Shown: positions 29,733-38,814, counted from the stretch's first letter. The stretch is DNA of 64,000 bases from Curtobacterium sp. TC1 (GCF_019844075.1 NZ_CP081964.1:1-64000); one strand, 5' to 3'. Notes: generated by a model not told the origin, from the letters alone. Program-made: numbers and translations.

Positions 29733-31261
29733 CCACCGTCACCACCACCGCCCCCGCGGCCGACCGCACCGACGCCGAACGCGAGCTGCTCGCGCGCGTC
29801 CCCACGGGCCTCCTGGTCGACGGCGTCTGGCAGCCGGCGGCCGACGGCCGGACCTTCGCCGTCGTCGACCCCGCCACCGGCGAGACGCTGCTCGACATCG
29901 CCGACGCAACCCCCGGAGACGGTGTCCGAGCCCTCGACGCCGCGGAAGCAGCCAAGACGGGCTGGGCGACCACGCCACCGCGACAGCGCGCCGAACTGTT
30001 GCGGCGCGCGTTCGACCTGCTCCAGGAACGACGGGAGGACTTCGCGCTGCTCATGACGCTCGAGATGGGCAAGCCGCTCGCCGAGGCCCGCGGCGAGGTC
30101 GCCTACGGCGGCGAGTTCCTGCGCTGGTTCTCGGAGGAGGCCGTCCGGATCGGCGGCTCGTACGGCGTCAACCCGGAGGGCACCGGCCGCGCCACCGTCT
30201 CGCACAAGCCCGTCGGTCCCGCGTTCCTGATCACGCCGTGGAACTTCCCGCTGGCGATGGCCACGCGGAAGATCGCACCGGCGCTCGCCGCCGGCTGCAC
30301 GGTCGTCGTGAAGCCGGCCGAACTGACGCCGCTGACGACCCTGCTCTTCGTCGACCTGCTGCGCGAGGCCGGACTGCCCGCCGGCGTGGTCAACGTGGTG
30401 CCGACCACCCGCGCCGCCGACGTCTCCGGGCCGGTGATCGCCGACCCCAGGCTCCGGAAGCTGTCCTTCACCGGCTCGACGCCGGTCGGACGCACGCTGC
30501 TCGCCCAGGCGGCGCAGAACGTGCTCCGGACGAGCATGGAGCTCGGCGGCAACGCCCCGTTCCTGGTGTTCGCCGACGCCGACCTCGACCTGGCCGTGGA
30601 GGGCGCGCTCGCCGCGAAGTTCCGCAACACCGGGCAGGCCTGCACCGCCGCGAACCGGTTCCTGGTGCACGAGGACGTCGTCGACGAGTTCGCCCGCCGG
30701 GTCACCGCACGCGTCGAGGCCATGCGGGTCGGACGCGGCACCGAGGACGGCGTCGCCATCGGACCGCTCATCGACGACCGCGCCGTCGACAAGGCGCACC
30801 GCCTGGTCACCGACGCGCTCGACCGCGGGGCGACGCTCCGCACCGGCGGTCACCCGGTCGACGGCCCCGGCACCTTCTACGCGCCCACGGTCCTGACCGA
30901 CGTGCAGCCCGGCAGCGACCTGCTCCGCGACGAGATCTTCGGGCCCGTCCTGGCGATCCGGACCTTCCGCACTGAGGACGAGGCCGTGGCCGCCGCCAAC
31001 GACACCGAGTACGGTCTGGTCGGCTACGCGTTCACCGAGGACCCGGCTCGCGGCCAGCGCCTCGTGGAGCGCCTCGAGACCGGGATGCTCGGACTCAACA
31101 CCGGTGTCGTCTCGAACGCGTCCGCCCCGTTCGGCGGTGTGAAGCAGTCCGGGCTCGGTCGCGAGGGCGGCGGCGAGGGCATCGCCGAGTACCTCGAGAC
31201 CATGTACACGCTGACCCCGGACCCGTTCCGGAGCACCACCACCGAAGGAGCAGCACGATGA
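29729..31261 (+). CDS. gabD: NAD(P)-dependent succinate-semialdehyde dehydrogenase
   Basis: Oxidises succinate semialdehyde to succinate, feeding the TCA cycle. The 510-residue aldehyde dehydrogenase has ITPWNFPLAM, catalytic Glu271 in MELGGNAPF and catalytic Cys305 in NTGQACTAANRF, plus the C-terminal PFGGVKQSGLGREGG segment typical of GabD. It overlaps gabT and the putrescine oxidase gene by 4 nt each. Activity on 4-aminobutanal is possible but less likely by motif. Confidence 0.93.
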   Translation: MTTVTTTAPAADRTDAERELLARVPTGLLVDGVWQPAADGRTFAVVDPATGETLLDIADATPGDGVRALDAAEAAKTGWATTPPRQRAELLRRAFDLLQERREDFALLMTLEMGKPLAEARGEVAYGGEFLRWFSEEAVRIGGSYGVNPEGTGRATVSHKPVGPAFLITPWNFPLAMATRKIAPALAAGCTVVVKPAELTPLTTLLFVDLLREAGLPAGVVNVVPTTRAADVSGPVIADPRLRKLSFTGSTPVGRTLLAQAAQNVLRTSMELGGNAPFLVFADADLDLAVEGALAAKFRNTGQACTAANRFLVHEDVVDEFARRVTARVEAMRVGRGTEDGVAIGPLIDDRAVDKAHRLVTDALDRGATLRTGGHPVDGPGTFYAPTVLTDVQPGSDLLRDEIFGPVLAIRTFRTEDEAVAAANDTEYGLVGYAFTEDPARGQRLVERLETGMLGLNTGVVSNASAPFGGVKQSGLGREGGGEGIAEYLETMYTLTPDPFRSTTTEGAAR

Positions 31262-32646
31262 TCGAGAGCGACGTCGTCGTCATCGGAGCCGGTGTCACCG
31301 GCCTGACCGCCGCGAACCGCCTGCGCGCGGCGGGGATCACCGTCACGGTGCTCGAGGCACGCGACCGCGTGGGCGGACGCACCTGGACGAACGACATCGA
31401 CGGCGTCACGCTCGAGATCGGCGGCCAGTGGGTCTCGCCCGACCAGACCGCGCTGCTCGAGACCCTCGACGAACTCGGGCTCGACACCTACGACCGGTAC
31501 CGCGAGGGCTCCAGCGTCTACGTCGACGCCGCGGGCACCCGCACCGAGTACACCGGCGACATCTTCCCGCTGCCCGAAGCGACGGCGAACGAGATCGAGC
31601 GGCTCGTCACGGTCGTCGACGAGTACGTCGCGACGGTCGATCCCGCACGACCCTGGGAGACCCCGGACGCCGCGGCACTGGACGAGACCTCGTTCCGCGC
31701 CTGGCTGCACACGCTCAGCCCGGACCGCGTCGCCACCGACAACGTCGAGCTGTTCATCGCGGGCGCCATGCTCACGAAGCCCGCGCACGCGTTCTCGGCA
31801 CTGCAGGCCCTGCTGATGGCCGCCTCCGCCGGCAGCTTCGCGAACCTGGTCGACGCCGACTTCATCCTGGACAAGCGGGTCGTCGGCGGGATGCAGCAGG
31901 TGTCCGAGCGGCTCGCCGAGCGCCTCGGTGACGCCGTGCACCTGAACGCGCCGGTGCGCACCCTGCGCTGGACCGACGAGGGGGTCGTCGCGCTCGCCGA
32001 CGGCGGCCTCGAGGTGCACGCCCGGCAGGCGCTCGTCGCCGTGCCGCCGCCCCTGTACTCGCGGATCTCGTACGAGCCGCCGCTGCCCCGTCGCCAGCAG
32101 CAGCTGCACCAGCACCTGTCGATGGGCTTCGTCATCAAGGTGCACGCCGTCTACGACCGGCCGTTCTGGCGCGGCGCCGGGCTCTCCGGCACCGCGTTCA
32201 GCCCCTACGAGGTCGTGCACGAGGCGTACGACAACACCGAGCACGGCTCCGAGCAGGGCACGCTGGTCGGGTTCGTCTCCGACCAGCACGCCGACGACCT
32301 GTTCACGCTGTCGGCCGAGGAACGGAAGGCCCGGGTGCTCGGCTCGCTCGCGCACTACTACGGCGACGAGGCCCTGCGTCCGGTCGTGTACTACGAGAGC
32401 GACTGGGGCACCGAGGAGTGGACCCGTGGCGCCTACGCGGCGAGCTTCGACCTGGGTGGGCTCGTCCGCTACGGCGCCGACCAGCGTGCTGCCGTCGGTC
32501 CGATCCGGTTCGCGTCGAGCGACCTGGCCGGGCAGGGGTACCAGCACGTCGACGGTGCGGTGCGGATCGGGCGCGAGGTCGCCGACGAGATCCTCGCCGT
32601 GACCCCGGTCAGCGCCGGCGCGGGCGCTGCTGGCTCGTCCGTCTGA
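31258..32646 (+). CDS. puo: Putrescine oxidase-like flavin amine oxidase
   Basis: FAD enzyme expected to oxidise putrescine to 4-aminobutanal, H2O2 and ammonia. The 462-residue product has the dinucleotide motif GAGVTG (10-15), EARDRVGGRTWT, and a C-terminal FAD-contact region ASSDLAGQGYQHVDGAV. Overall it resembles actinobacterial putrescine oxidases. Its place in an operon with gabT and gabD supports this substrate over tyramine or tryptophan. It overlaps gabD by 4 nt. Confidence 0.87.
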   Translation: MIESDVVVIGAGVTGLTAANRLRAAGITVTVLEARDRVGGRTWTNDIDGVTLEIGGQWVSPDQTALLETLDELGLDTYDRYREGSSVYVDAAGTRTEYTGDIFPLPEATANEIERLVTVVDEYVATVDPARPWETPDAAALDETSFRAWLHTLSPDRVATDNVELFIAGAMLTKPAHAFSALQALLMAASAGSFANLVDADFILDKRVVGGMQQVSERLAERLGDAVHLNAPVRTLRWTDEGVVALADGGLEVHARQALVAVPPPLYSRISYEPPLPRRQQQLHQHLSMGFVIKVHAVYDRPFWRGAGLSGTAFSPYEVVHEAYDNTEHGSEQGTLVGFVSDQHADDLFTLSAEERKARVLGSLAHYYGDEALRPVVYYESDWGTEEWTRGAYAASFDLGGLVRYGADQRAAVGPIRFASSDLAGQGYQHVDGAVRIGREVADEILAVTPVSAGAGAAGSSV

Positions 32647-32669
32647 ACGGGCGCAGCGACGGCCGCGCG

Positions 32670-32675
32670 TAGCGT
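32670..32675 (+). promoter_or_regulatory. Putative -10 before the 53-residue acidic ORF
   Basis: TAGCGT ends 7 nt before ATG 32683, the same spacing and sequence as seen before other genes here. Confidence 0.4.
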
Positions 32676-32682
32676 CCGGACC

Positions 32683-32844
32683 ATGAGCGACACGACGGCG
32701 AACGGATCCAGCGACCCCAGCGAGGCCGAAGAGCAGTACACCGAGGACCTGCCGGACGGGTCGCCCACGGGCGACGCGACGAAGGACCCCGCGCAGGACA
32801 GCGACACGGACTCCGGCGGCGAGCCCGCCGACCCGCAGCAGTAG
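32683..32844 (+). CDS. Small acidic hypothetical protein
   Basis: A 53-residue reading frame (MSDTTANGSSDP at the start) made mostly of Asp, Glu, Ser, Thr, Gly and Pro, with no hydrophobic segment, so probably disordered. It lies 36 bp after the puo stop and just before a strong terminator. A -10-like TAGCGT box with leaderless spacing precedes it, which supports expression. Function is unknown; small acidic proteins of this type are common in Microbacteriaceae. Confidence 0.55.
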   Translation: MSDTTANGSSDPSEAEEQYTEDLPDGSPTGDATKDPAQDSDTDSGGEPADPQQ

Positions 32845-32858
32845 CGGCGACCGACGAG

Positions 32859-32902
32859 CGGACGGGAGGCACGGTGCCAGCTGGCACCGTTCCTCCCGTC
32901 CG
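32859..32902. terminator. 44-bp near-perfect palindrome, bidirectional terminator
   Basis: Arms 32859-32880 and 32881-32902 pair at 21 of 22 positions (one C-T mismatch at 32870/32891) with no loop in DNA. Left arm begins CGGACGGGAGGCACGG, so this is the best-formed member of the CGGMCTGGAGGC family. It separates the convergent puo/small-ORF and aldehyde dehydrogenase genes. Confidence 0.8.
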
Positions 32903-32928
32903 TCGTGGAGCCGGGTCCAGAGCGTCCG

Positions 32929-34287
32929 TCAGCCGATGCGGATCAGCTTCTTGTTGACGAACTCGTCGGCCCCCAGGGGGCCGAGCTCGCGGCCGAACCC
33001 GCTCGCCTTGACGCCGCCGAACGGCAGTTCCGGGCTGTCCGCGCCGACGATGTTGACGTAGACCATGCCGGCCTCGAGCCGGTCCGCGACGCGGAGTGCC
33101 TGGTCGGCGTCCGTGGTGAACAGGTACGAGCCGAGCCCGTACGGGGTGTCGTTGGCGAGTGCCACGGCGGCGTCCTCGTCGGCGACGCGGTACACGGCGG
33201 CGACGGGGCCGAAGAACTCCTCGCGGTAGGCGTCGTTGTCCGGCGTGACGTCGGTCAGGATCGTCGGCACGAAAGCGTTGCCCTGGCGGTCGCCCCCCGT
33301 GACGACCGTGGCACCCTGCTCGACGGCCGCGGCGAGCTGCTCCTGCAGCCGGTCGGCGGCGGCCGGCGAGGACAGCGGGCCGAGCTCGGCACCGGGCGTG
33401 CTCGGATCCGTCGGCGCGACCGCAGACATCGCGGCGGTGAACTTCGCCAGGAAGTCGTCGTACAGGTCGTCCACCACCAGGAAGCGCTTCGGGGCGTTGC
33501 AGACCTGCCCGTTGCCCTCGAGGCGGGTGGTGACGGCCGACTCGACCACGGCGTCGAGGTCGTCGGTGGACAGCACGATGAAGGGGTCCGATCCACCGAG
33601 TTCGAGCACGACCTTCGTGAGGTTCCGGCCCGCGATCTCGGCGACAGCGGCACCGGCGCGGGCGGAACCGGTCAGCGAGACGCCCTGCACGCGTGGGTCG
33701 GCGATGACGTCGGCGGCCTGGTCGTTCGTCGCGAAGACGTTCGTGTACGCGCCCTCGGGGAACCCGGCGTCGTGGAAGACGCGCTCGATCGCCAGCGCCG
33801 ACTCGGGGCACTGGGGCGCGTGCTTGAGCAGCACCGTGTTGCCGATGAGCAGGTTCGGACCGGCGAACCGGGCGATCTGGTAGGCGGGGAAGTTCCACGG
33901 CATGATGCCGAGCAGCACGCCGATCGAGGACTTCCGGATGAAGGCGCTGCCCTCGGAACCGTCCGCCAGGGTGATCGGCTGGTCGGCGAGGAACTCCTCG
34001 GCGTGGTCGGCGTAGTAGTCGTAGATGTCAGCGCAGAAGTCGACCTCGCCCTCGGCCTGGTCGATCGGCTTCGCCATCTCGCGCACGATCGTCGCCGCGA
34101 GATCGGCGCGCCGCTCGCGGTACAGGTCGGCGACGCGGTGGAGCAGGGCGGCGCGGTCGGCGACGGTGCTGCTGCGCTCGCGGTGGGCGCGGTCCGCGAC
34201 AGCGATCGCCGCCCGGAGCTCGTCGTCGGTGATGGTCGGGAACGTCTCGAGGGTCGTGCCCGTGGTGGGGTCGGTGACGGCGTACAT
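32929..34287 (-). CDS. Aldehyde dehydrogenase (succinate-semialdehyde type)
   Basis: A 452-residue aldehyde dehydrogenase of the short SSADH group (like mycobacterial GabD1 or E. coli Sad). It has IMPWNFPAYQ, catalytic Glu in LELGGSDPF, and catalytic Cys263 in GNGQVCNAPKRF. The short N-terminus lacks the usual oligomerisation arm. It lies 19 bp downstream of the APC permease in the same operon, so its substrate is probably a polyamine-derived aldehyde such as 4-aminobutanal or succinate semialdehyde; which one is open. Confidence 0.9.
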   Translation of the reverse strand: MYAVTDPTTGTTLETFPTITDDELRAAIAVADRAHRERSSTVADRAALLHRVADLYRERRADLAATIVREMAKPIDQAEGEVDFCADIYDYYADHAEEFLADQPITLADGSEGSAFIRKSSIGVLLGIMPWNFPAYQIARFAGPNLLIGNTVLLKHAPQCPESALAIERVFHDAGFPEGAYTNVFATNDQAADVIADPRVQGVSLTGSARAGAAVAEIAGRNLTKVVLELGGSDPFIVLSTDDLDAVVESAVTTRLEGNGQVCNAPKRFLVVDDLYDDFLAKFTAAMSAVAPTDPSTPGAELGPLSSPAAADRLQEQLAAAVEQGATVVTGGDRQGNAFVPTILTDVTPDNDAYREEFFGPVAAVYRVADEDAAVALANDTPYGLGSYLFTTDADQALRVADRLEAGMVYVNIVGADSPELPFGGVKASGFGRELGPLGADEFVNKKLIRIG

Positions 34288-34306
34288 GGCGTCCTCTCGT
34301 GGTGGG

Positions 34307-35728
34307 TCAGGCCTGGTCGGTCAGCTGCTTGTTCACGCCGGTGACCGGCTGGTTCTCGTCGAAGCCCTTCGGTGCGACCCGGAAGCCCTTCGTGATGACG
34401 AGCAGGTAGGCGAAGCCGATCGCCGCCCACACTCCTCCTGCGATCAGTGCGTCGGCGTGGAGCTGCGACCAGAGCACCCCCGTCAGGACCATCGCGAGGC
34501 CCGGCAGCACGATGTACTTCCAGCGGTCGCCCGCCGTGTGACGACGACCCTGCCGCACGGCGAAGTGCACGATGACCGTGGCGTTGACGAACGTGAACGC
34601 GACGAGGGCACCGAAGTTGATGTAGGCGGCGACCGTGTCGAGCGAGAAGCTCATCGCGAGCAGGGTGACCGCGCCGACGAAGACCACGTTGAATACCGGG
34701 GTGTGCGTCCGGGGGTGCACGTAGCCGAAGACGCGCTTCGGCAGGACGTTGTTCCGACCCATCACCATGAGCATGCGGGCGACGCTCGCGTGCGACGCGA
34801 GCCCCGACGCCAGCGCGGCGACGAACCCGGCCGAGACGAGCACCGCCTGGAACACCGGACCGCCCACGAGCAGGCCGATCTGCGGCAGCGGGTCGTCGGT
34901 GAACTCGCCGAACGGGGCGTTCGTCGGGAACCGCAGCTGCGCGAAGTACGCGGAAACCAGGAAGATCGCGCCGCCGAGCAGCACCGTCAGCATGATCGCC
35001 TTCGGCATGATCCGGATCGACTTGGCCTCTTCGGTGTACATCGTCACCGCGTCGAAGCCGATGAACGAGAAGCAGACCACCGTCGCGCCGGTGAGCAGCG
35101 CCGACATCGTCACACCGTCGTGCACGAACGGTTCGGCGCTGACGATCGTGCCGGCACCCGCGCCGTGCGTGAGCTCGATCACGGTGAAGACCACGAACGC
35201 GATCATCGCCAGGATCGCGCCGACGAGCAGCACCATGTTGAGGTTCGACGTGCCACGCATCGACAGGCAGATCACCGTCGTCACGAACACCGTGTAGACG
35301 ACGACCGTCACCCACGGGGGCAGCGCCGGGAACACCTGCTCCAGGTAGAGCCGGATGATGAGGGCGTTCACCATCGGCAGCAGCAGGTAGTCGAGCAGGG
35401 ACGCCCACCCGACCATGAAGCCGAGGTTCGGGTGCATCGACTCCCGCACGTAGGTGTACGCGGAGCCTGCGGCCGGGTAGACGCGGACCATCTTGCCGTA
35501 GCTGATCGCCGTCAGCGCCATGATGACCAGCGCGATCAGGTACGCGCTCGGCACCGCCCCGTCGGTCTGCCCGGAGACGATGCCGAAGGTGTCGAACACC
35601 ACCGTTGGGGTCATGTAGCCGAGGCCCAGGCCGACGATCGCCCAGAGCCCGAGGCTCCGCTTCAGGGAGCCGCCGCGCGCAGGTGGTGCCGAGGCCGTCG
35701 GTGCGGGGACCGCGGTCGGTGATGCCAT
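34307..35728 (-). CDS. APC-family amino acid/polyamine permease
   Basis: A 473-residue transporter with about 12 membrane helices and the N-terminal LWAIVGLGLGYMTPTVVFDTFG motif of the APC superfamily. PuuP-type putrescine importers belong here, and its position between aguBA and an aldehyde dehydrogenase makes putrescine or agmatine the likely cargo. The start is ATG 35728 with AGGGAAG upstream; longer readings run into the regulatory gap. The 133-bp upstream gap holds a large TGTACA inverted repeat. Confidence 0.86.
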   Translation of the reverse strand: MASPTAVPAPTASAPPARGGSLKRSLGLWAIVGLGLGYMTPTVVFDTFGIVSGQTDGAVPSAYLIALVIMALTAISYGKMVRVYPAAGSAYTYVRESMHPNLGFMVGWASLLDYLLLPMVNALIIRLYLEQVFPALPPWVTVVVYTVFVTTVICLSMRGTSNLNMVLLVGAILAMIAFVVFTVIELTHGAGAGTIVSAEPFVHDGVTMSALLTGATVVCFSFIGFDAVTMYTEEAKSIRIMPKAIMLTVLLGGAIFLVSAYFAQLRFPTNAPFGEFTDDPLPQIGLLVGGPVFQAVLVSAGFVAALASGLASHASVARMLMVMGRNNVLPKRVFGYVHPRTHTPVFNVVFVGAVTLLAMSFSLDTVAAYINFGALVAFTFVNATVIVHFAVRQGRRHTAGDRWKYIVLPGLAMVLTGVLWSQLHADALIAGGVWAAIGFAYLLVITKGFRVAPKGFDENQPVTGVNKQLTDQA

Positions 35729-35814
35729 GTGACTTCCCTGCTCTTCGGGGCCGGGCAGCGTCGCCCGGGCCGGTTCGGAGCACCATACCGACGCTCCGGC
35801 GCCGTGCGGACCGG

Positions 35815-35854
35815 CCGCGGTGTACAGGCATCGGGGAGTCGCTGTACACCGCGG
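35815..35854. promoter_or_regulatory. TGTACA inverted repeat upstream of the permease
   Basis: Perfect 12-bp arms, CCGCGGTGTACA (35815-35826) and TGTACACCGCGG (35843-35854), 16-bp spacer, inside the 133-bp gap between aguA and the APC permease gene. Its size and symmetry suggest an operator for a dimeric regulator; the nearby PucR-type protein is the leading candidate. Confidence 0.6.
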
Positions 35855-35861
35855 CGATGGC

Positions 35862-36929
35862 TCAGACCGCCGGCTGTTGCTGCGTGATGCAGTGCAGCCC
35901 GCCGCCGCGCGCGAAGACCTCACGGGCGTCGATCGAACGCACCTGACGGCCCGGGTACACGTCGGCGAGGATGCCGCGGGCGCGGTCGTCGGCAACGGGG
36001 TCTCCGAAGGCGCAGGCGACCACGGCGCCGTTCACCACCACGTGGTTGACGTAGTTCCAGTCGACGGGGCCGTCGTCGTCGGTCAGGGTCGACGGGGCCG
36101 GTAGTTCGACGATCGTCGCGTCCGTGGCCTGTTCGAGTGCCCGACGGATCTGCGGCATCACCAGGTGGTCCGGGTGGCCGGCGTCGGGCTGCGCGTGCAG
36201 CAGGAGGGTGCGGGACATCGTGGTGGCGGTGGTGCCGCTGGTGGCCCTGGTGCCGCTGGTGTCACTCGGGGCGCCCGCGAACGTCGCGACCATGTCGACG
36301 TGGCCCCGGGTGCCGAACCCGTCGTAGTCACGTGCCAGGCCGCGGGGCAGCCAGACCACGTCCGTCGCGCCGATCGTCCGGGCGAGCTCGAGTTCGACGC
36401 GCTCACGGTCGGCGTACGGGTTCCGTCGCGGATCGAGCTGCACGGTCTCCGTCACCAGGACGGTGCCCGTGCCGTCGACGTGGATCGCCCCGCCCTCGTT
36501 CACGAGCAGCGACGGGATCCGCTCGGCACCGGCGGCGACTGCGACCGTGGCAGCGACCTCGGCGTCACGGGTCCACGTCGACCACGGGTTCGCGCCCCAG
36601 CCGTTGAAGACCCAGTCGACGGCGCCGAGCTCGCCGGTCACGTCGTCGACGACGAACGTCGGCCCGATGTCGCGCATCCAGAAGTCGTCCAGCGGCGCTT
36701 CGAGCACGTCGACCTGCTCCGACAGCAGCCGGCGGGCGTCGCTGCGCGCCACCGGGTCCACGACGATCGTGACGGGCTGGTGCTCGCTGATCGTGTTGGC
36801 GGTGGTCGCCCACGTCCGCCGCGCCGCTTCGGCGCTCGCCGCGTCGTCACCGAGCGTCAGGCCGGGGCGTGGGAACGCCATCCAGGTGCGTTCCTGTGGA
36901 GCCGTCTCGGGAGGCATCACCCACGTCAT
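35862..36929 (-). CDS. aguA: Agmatine deiminase
   Basis: Hydrolyses agmatine to N-carbamoylputrescine and ammonia. The 355-residue guanidino-group-modifying enzyme has FWMRDIGPTFVV, LVNEGGAIHVDG, and the C-terminal catalytic cysteine Cys347 in GGGLHCITQQQP. An insertion around residues 240-256 (SDTSGTRATSGTTATT) is encoded by short repeats at about 36217-36265 and is absent from typical family members. It overlaps aguB by 4 nt. Confidence 0.95.
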   Translation of the reverse strand: MTWVMPPETAPQERTWMAFPRPGLTLGDDAASAEAARRTWATTANTISEHQPVTIVVDPVARSDARRLLSEQVDVLEAPLDDFWMRDIGPTFVVDDVTGELGAVDWVFNGWGANPWSTWTRDAEVAATVAVAAGAERIPSLLVNEGGAIHVDGTGTVLVTETVQLDPRRNPYADRERVELELARTIGATDVVWLPRGLARDYDGFGTRGHVDMVATFAGAPSDTSGTRATSGTTATTMSRTLLLHAQPDAGHPDHLVMPQIRRALEQATDATIVELPAPSTLTDDDGPVDWNYVNHVVVNGAVVACAFGDPVADDRARGILADVYPGRQVRSIDAREVFARGGGLHCITQQQPAV

Positions 36930-37960
36930 GCGCGTGCCTCCGGTCCGACGTCGGTCGCCCCCACCCCGATGGCCGCGTCGATCGCGTCGCGTGCGCCGAA
37001 CGCGTGGCGGTCCTCGTCGACCGGGGCGACGAGCCCCGCGTAGAGGTCCGGTCGACGGGTCACGTAGAAGGGGAACAGCCGGAGCCACTCCGTCCGGGCC
37101 TCGAGGTCGAGGTCCGCCACGAGCACCGCGTCGGCGTCACGCGGTGCCTCGGCGAGCACGCGGCCGAACGGGTCCGAGATGAACGACGACCCGTAGAAGG
37201 TGATGTCGCCCTCGTCGCCCCACCGGTTCGGGACGACCATGAACTGGCCGGCGGTGATGCCGTTCGCGACGATGACCTGCCGCCAGATCGGGGCGGTGTC
37301 GAAGTCCGGGAACGTCGGCTCGGAGCCGATCGCCGTCGGGTACACCAGGACCTCGCTGCCGGCGAGACCGTACGACCGCGCGACCTCGGGGAACCACTCG
37401 TCCCAGCAGGTCGGCAGGCCGAGACGCGCGCCGAGTCCGGCGGGCTCGTACACCGGGAAGGCATCGTCGTCCGTCCCCGGGCGGAAGTAGGTGTCCTCGT
37501 GGTAGCCGGCGCTGATCGGGATGTGGGTCTTTCGGGTCCGGCCGACCAGGGTGCCGTCGGGGGCGACGAGGACGGCGGTGTTGTAGCCACGGGGGTCGTC
37601 GGGCTGGTCGTCGTCGGCAGGCCGCTCGTACAGGGAGGCGTGGACGAACACCTCGTGCTCGATCGCCTGTGCGCGGGCGAAGGCCACCGTCGGGCCGTCC
37701 TCGAGCGATTCGGCGAGGTCCTTCGGGGTGCCGGTCGCCGGGGTGTCGCCGGGGTAGCGGCGCAGGGTGAGCTCGGGGAGGAACACGGCGGTCGCACCGG
37801 TGGCGGCAGCGGAGGCGATGCCGTCGGCGAGCTGTGCGCGGTGGGCAGCGGGGTCCTCGAGCCAGTGCGTCTGCACGAGGGCGACGCGGGTCGTGCGGCG
37901 TGGCCTGCCGGTGTCCTGGTGCAGCGGAGACGGTTGCGGGGGAGCGATGACGACGTCCAT
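36926..37960 (-). CDS. aguB: N-carbamoylputrescine amidase
   Basis: Nitrilase-superfamily enzyme that converts N-carbamoylputrescine to putrescine, CO2 and ammonia. The 344-residue product carries the Glu63-Lys144-Cys185 triad (LPELTL, KTHIPI, PTCWDEWFPE). It precedes aguA in the operon and completes the agmatine-to-putrescine route. I start at ATG 37960, 6 nt downstream of a minus-strand -10-like AACAAT box. Confidence 0.94.
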   Translation of the reverse strand: MDVVIAPPQPSPLHQDTGRPRRTTRVALVQTHWLEDPAAHRAQLADGIASAAATGATAVFLPELTLRRYPGDTPATGTPKDLAESLEDGPTVAFARAQAIEHEVFVHASLYERPADDDQPDDPRGYNTAVLVAPDGTLVGRTRKTHIPISAGYHEDTYFRPGTDDDAFPVYEPAGLGARLGLPTCWDEWFPEVARSYGLAGSEVLVYPTAIGSEPTFPDFDTAPIWRQVIVANGITAGQFMVVPNRWGDEGDITFYGSSFISDPFGRVLAEAPRDADAVLVADLDLEARTEWLRLFPFYVTRRPDLYAGLVAPVDEDRHAFGARDAIDAAIGVGATDVGPEARA

Positions 37961-37969
37961 CCCGCCATT

Positions 37970-37987
37970 GTTGATCGCATGGTCAAC
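37970..37987. promoter_or_regulatory. Inverted repeat at the aguB promoter
   Basis: GTTGATC and GGTCAAC (six of seven paired) around GCAT, overlapping the candidate -10 (37967-37972) of aguB. This resembles a GntR-type operator placed to repress; no cognate regulator is obvious next to it. Confidence 0.4.
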
Positions 37988-38004
37988 GAGCGCAAGGTTC
38001 GCTT

Positions 38005-38739
38005 TCACCAGTCCCGTCGCGGGTCGTCCTTGGTCAGCTGCCGGAGCGAGCTCCTTGCCGCTGCAAGCGCCGGGAAGGTGGGATCGAGTTTGGCGAGCAG
38101 CGAGAGCATGCCGTTGAAGCGATGTCGGACATCGACCTGGAGGAGGTTGTCGTGGTGCGCGACGCGGTTTCTCAGCCGACGCAGCATCTCGAGTTGGCTG
38201 CCGATTCGTTCCCGGCTGGCGTCGTCGGCGTCCGCTCCGGGGAAGGCTGTGCTGATCGCCGACCGCCAGAGTTGTTGCTGGCGCACCGGTGACTCCGATC
38301 GGGAGACCGGGCGGACGAGCTTCACCCACGATCCGAACATCAGTTGCGCCACGACGTCGTCGTGGCTGGGTGGCGTACCGCATCTCGGGTGGCTCGATGG
38401 TCGTTCCGCCATCTCCTGAGCGGCTCGGTTGCGAGCGTCCACGAGCTGCCGCCGGAGCAGCGAATACAGAGGGTCGACAGTGACGCCGGCCGAGGACCAC
38501 TCAGGAACGCCTCCACTCTTGACGCTCCAGGCGGACAGTTCGATGTCGATCGCGTTCCGCACAGCTATCTCGACGAAGGCGATCTGTCCGTGCAGTGCAC
38601 CGGCCAACTGCGCGGCCCAAAGGTACAGGGCGACGGCACGGCACCGGTCGCCGTCCGCGGCGTCGATGTAGGTTGCGAGCCGCGCGGGGCTGACGAGACG
38701 CTCGAGGGCGTCCGGTTGACTGAGCTGCGCTGAGGTCAT
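38005..38739 (-). CDS. Abi-like HEPN protein
   Basis: A 244-residue protein resembling the Abi-like (Abi_2) family, members of which act in phage abortive infection. It has the N-terminal LATYIDAADGDRCRAVALYLW and VEIAVRNAIDIEL segments and a C-terminal HEPN-type RNRVAHH motif (R190 to H195, the R-x4-H form of HEPN ribonucleases). Mostly helical. It stands alone with no antitoxin-like partner, lies between aguB and a VOC gene, and looks less GC-biased than its neighbours, consistent with recent transfer. An anti-phage role is inferred only. Confidence 0.75.
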   Translation of the reverse strand: MTSAQLSQPDALERLVSPARLATYIDAADGDRCRAVALYLWAAQLAGALHGQIAFVEIAVRNAIDIELSAWSVKSGGVPEWSSAGVTVDPLYSLLRRQLVDARNRAAQEMAERPSSHPRCGTPPSHDDVVAQLMFGSWVKLVRPVSRSESPVRQQQLWRSAISTAFPGADADDASRERIGSQLEMLRRLRNRVAHHDNLLQVDVRHRFNGMLSLLAKLDPTFPALAAARSSLRQLTKDDPRRDW

Positions 38740-38785
38740 AGCGTTGTGTTCACGAGCGTCAGGCTTGGACTGACGTGCTTACCTC

Positions 38786-38814
38786 GAAAACCCCCCGCTC
38801 AGCGGGGGGTTTTC
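38786..38814. terminator. Orphan intrinsic terminator
   Basis: GAAAACCCCCCGCT (38786-38799) pairs with AGCGGGGGGTTTTC (38801-38814) across one base, with a T-run on both strands. It sits in the divergent gap between the Abi-like gene and the VOC gene, where neither neighbour needs a terminator. It may end a small RNA or be the remnant of a lost gene or tRNA. Confidence 0.75.
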
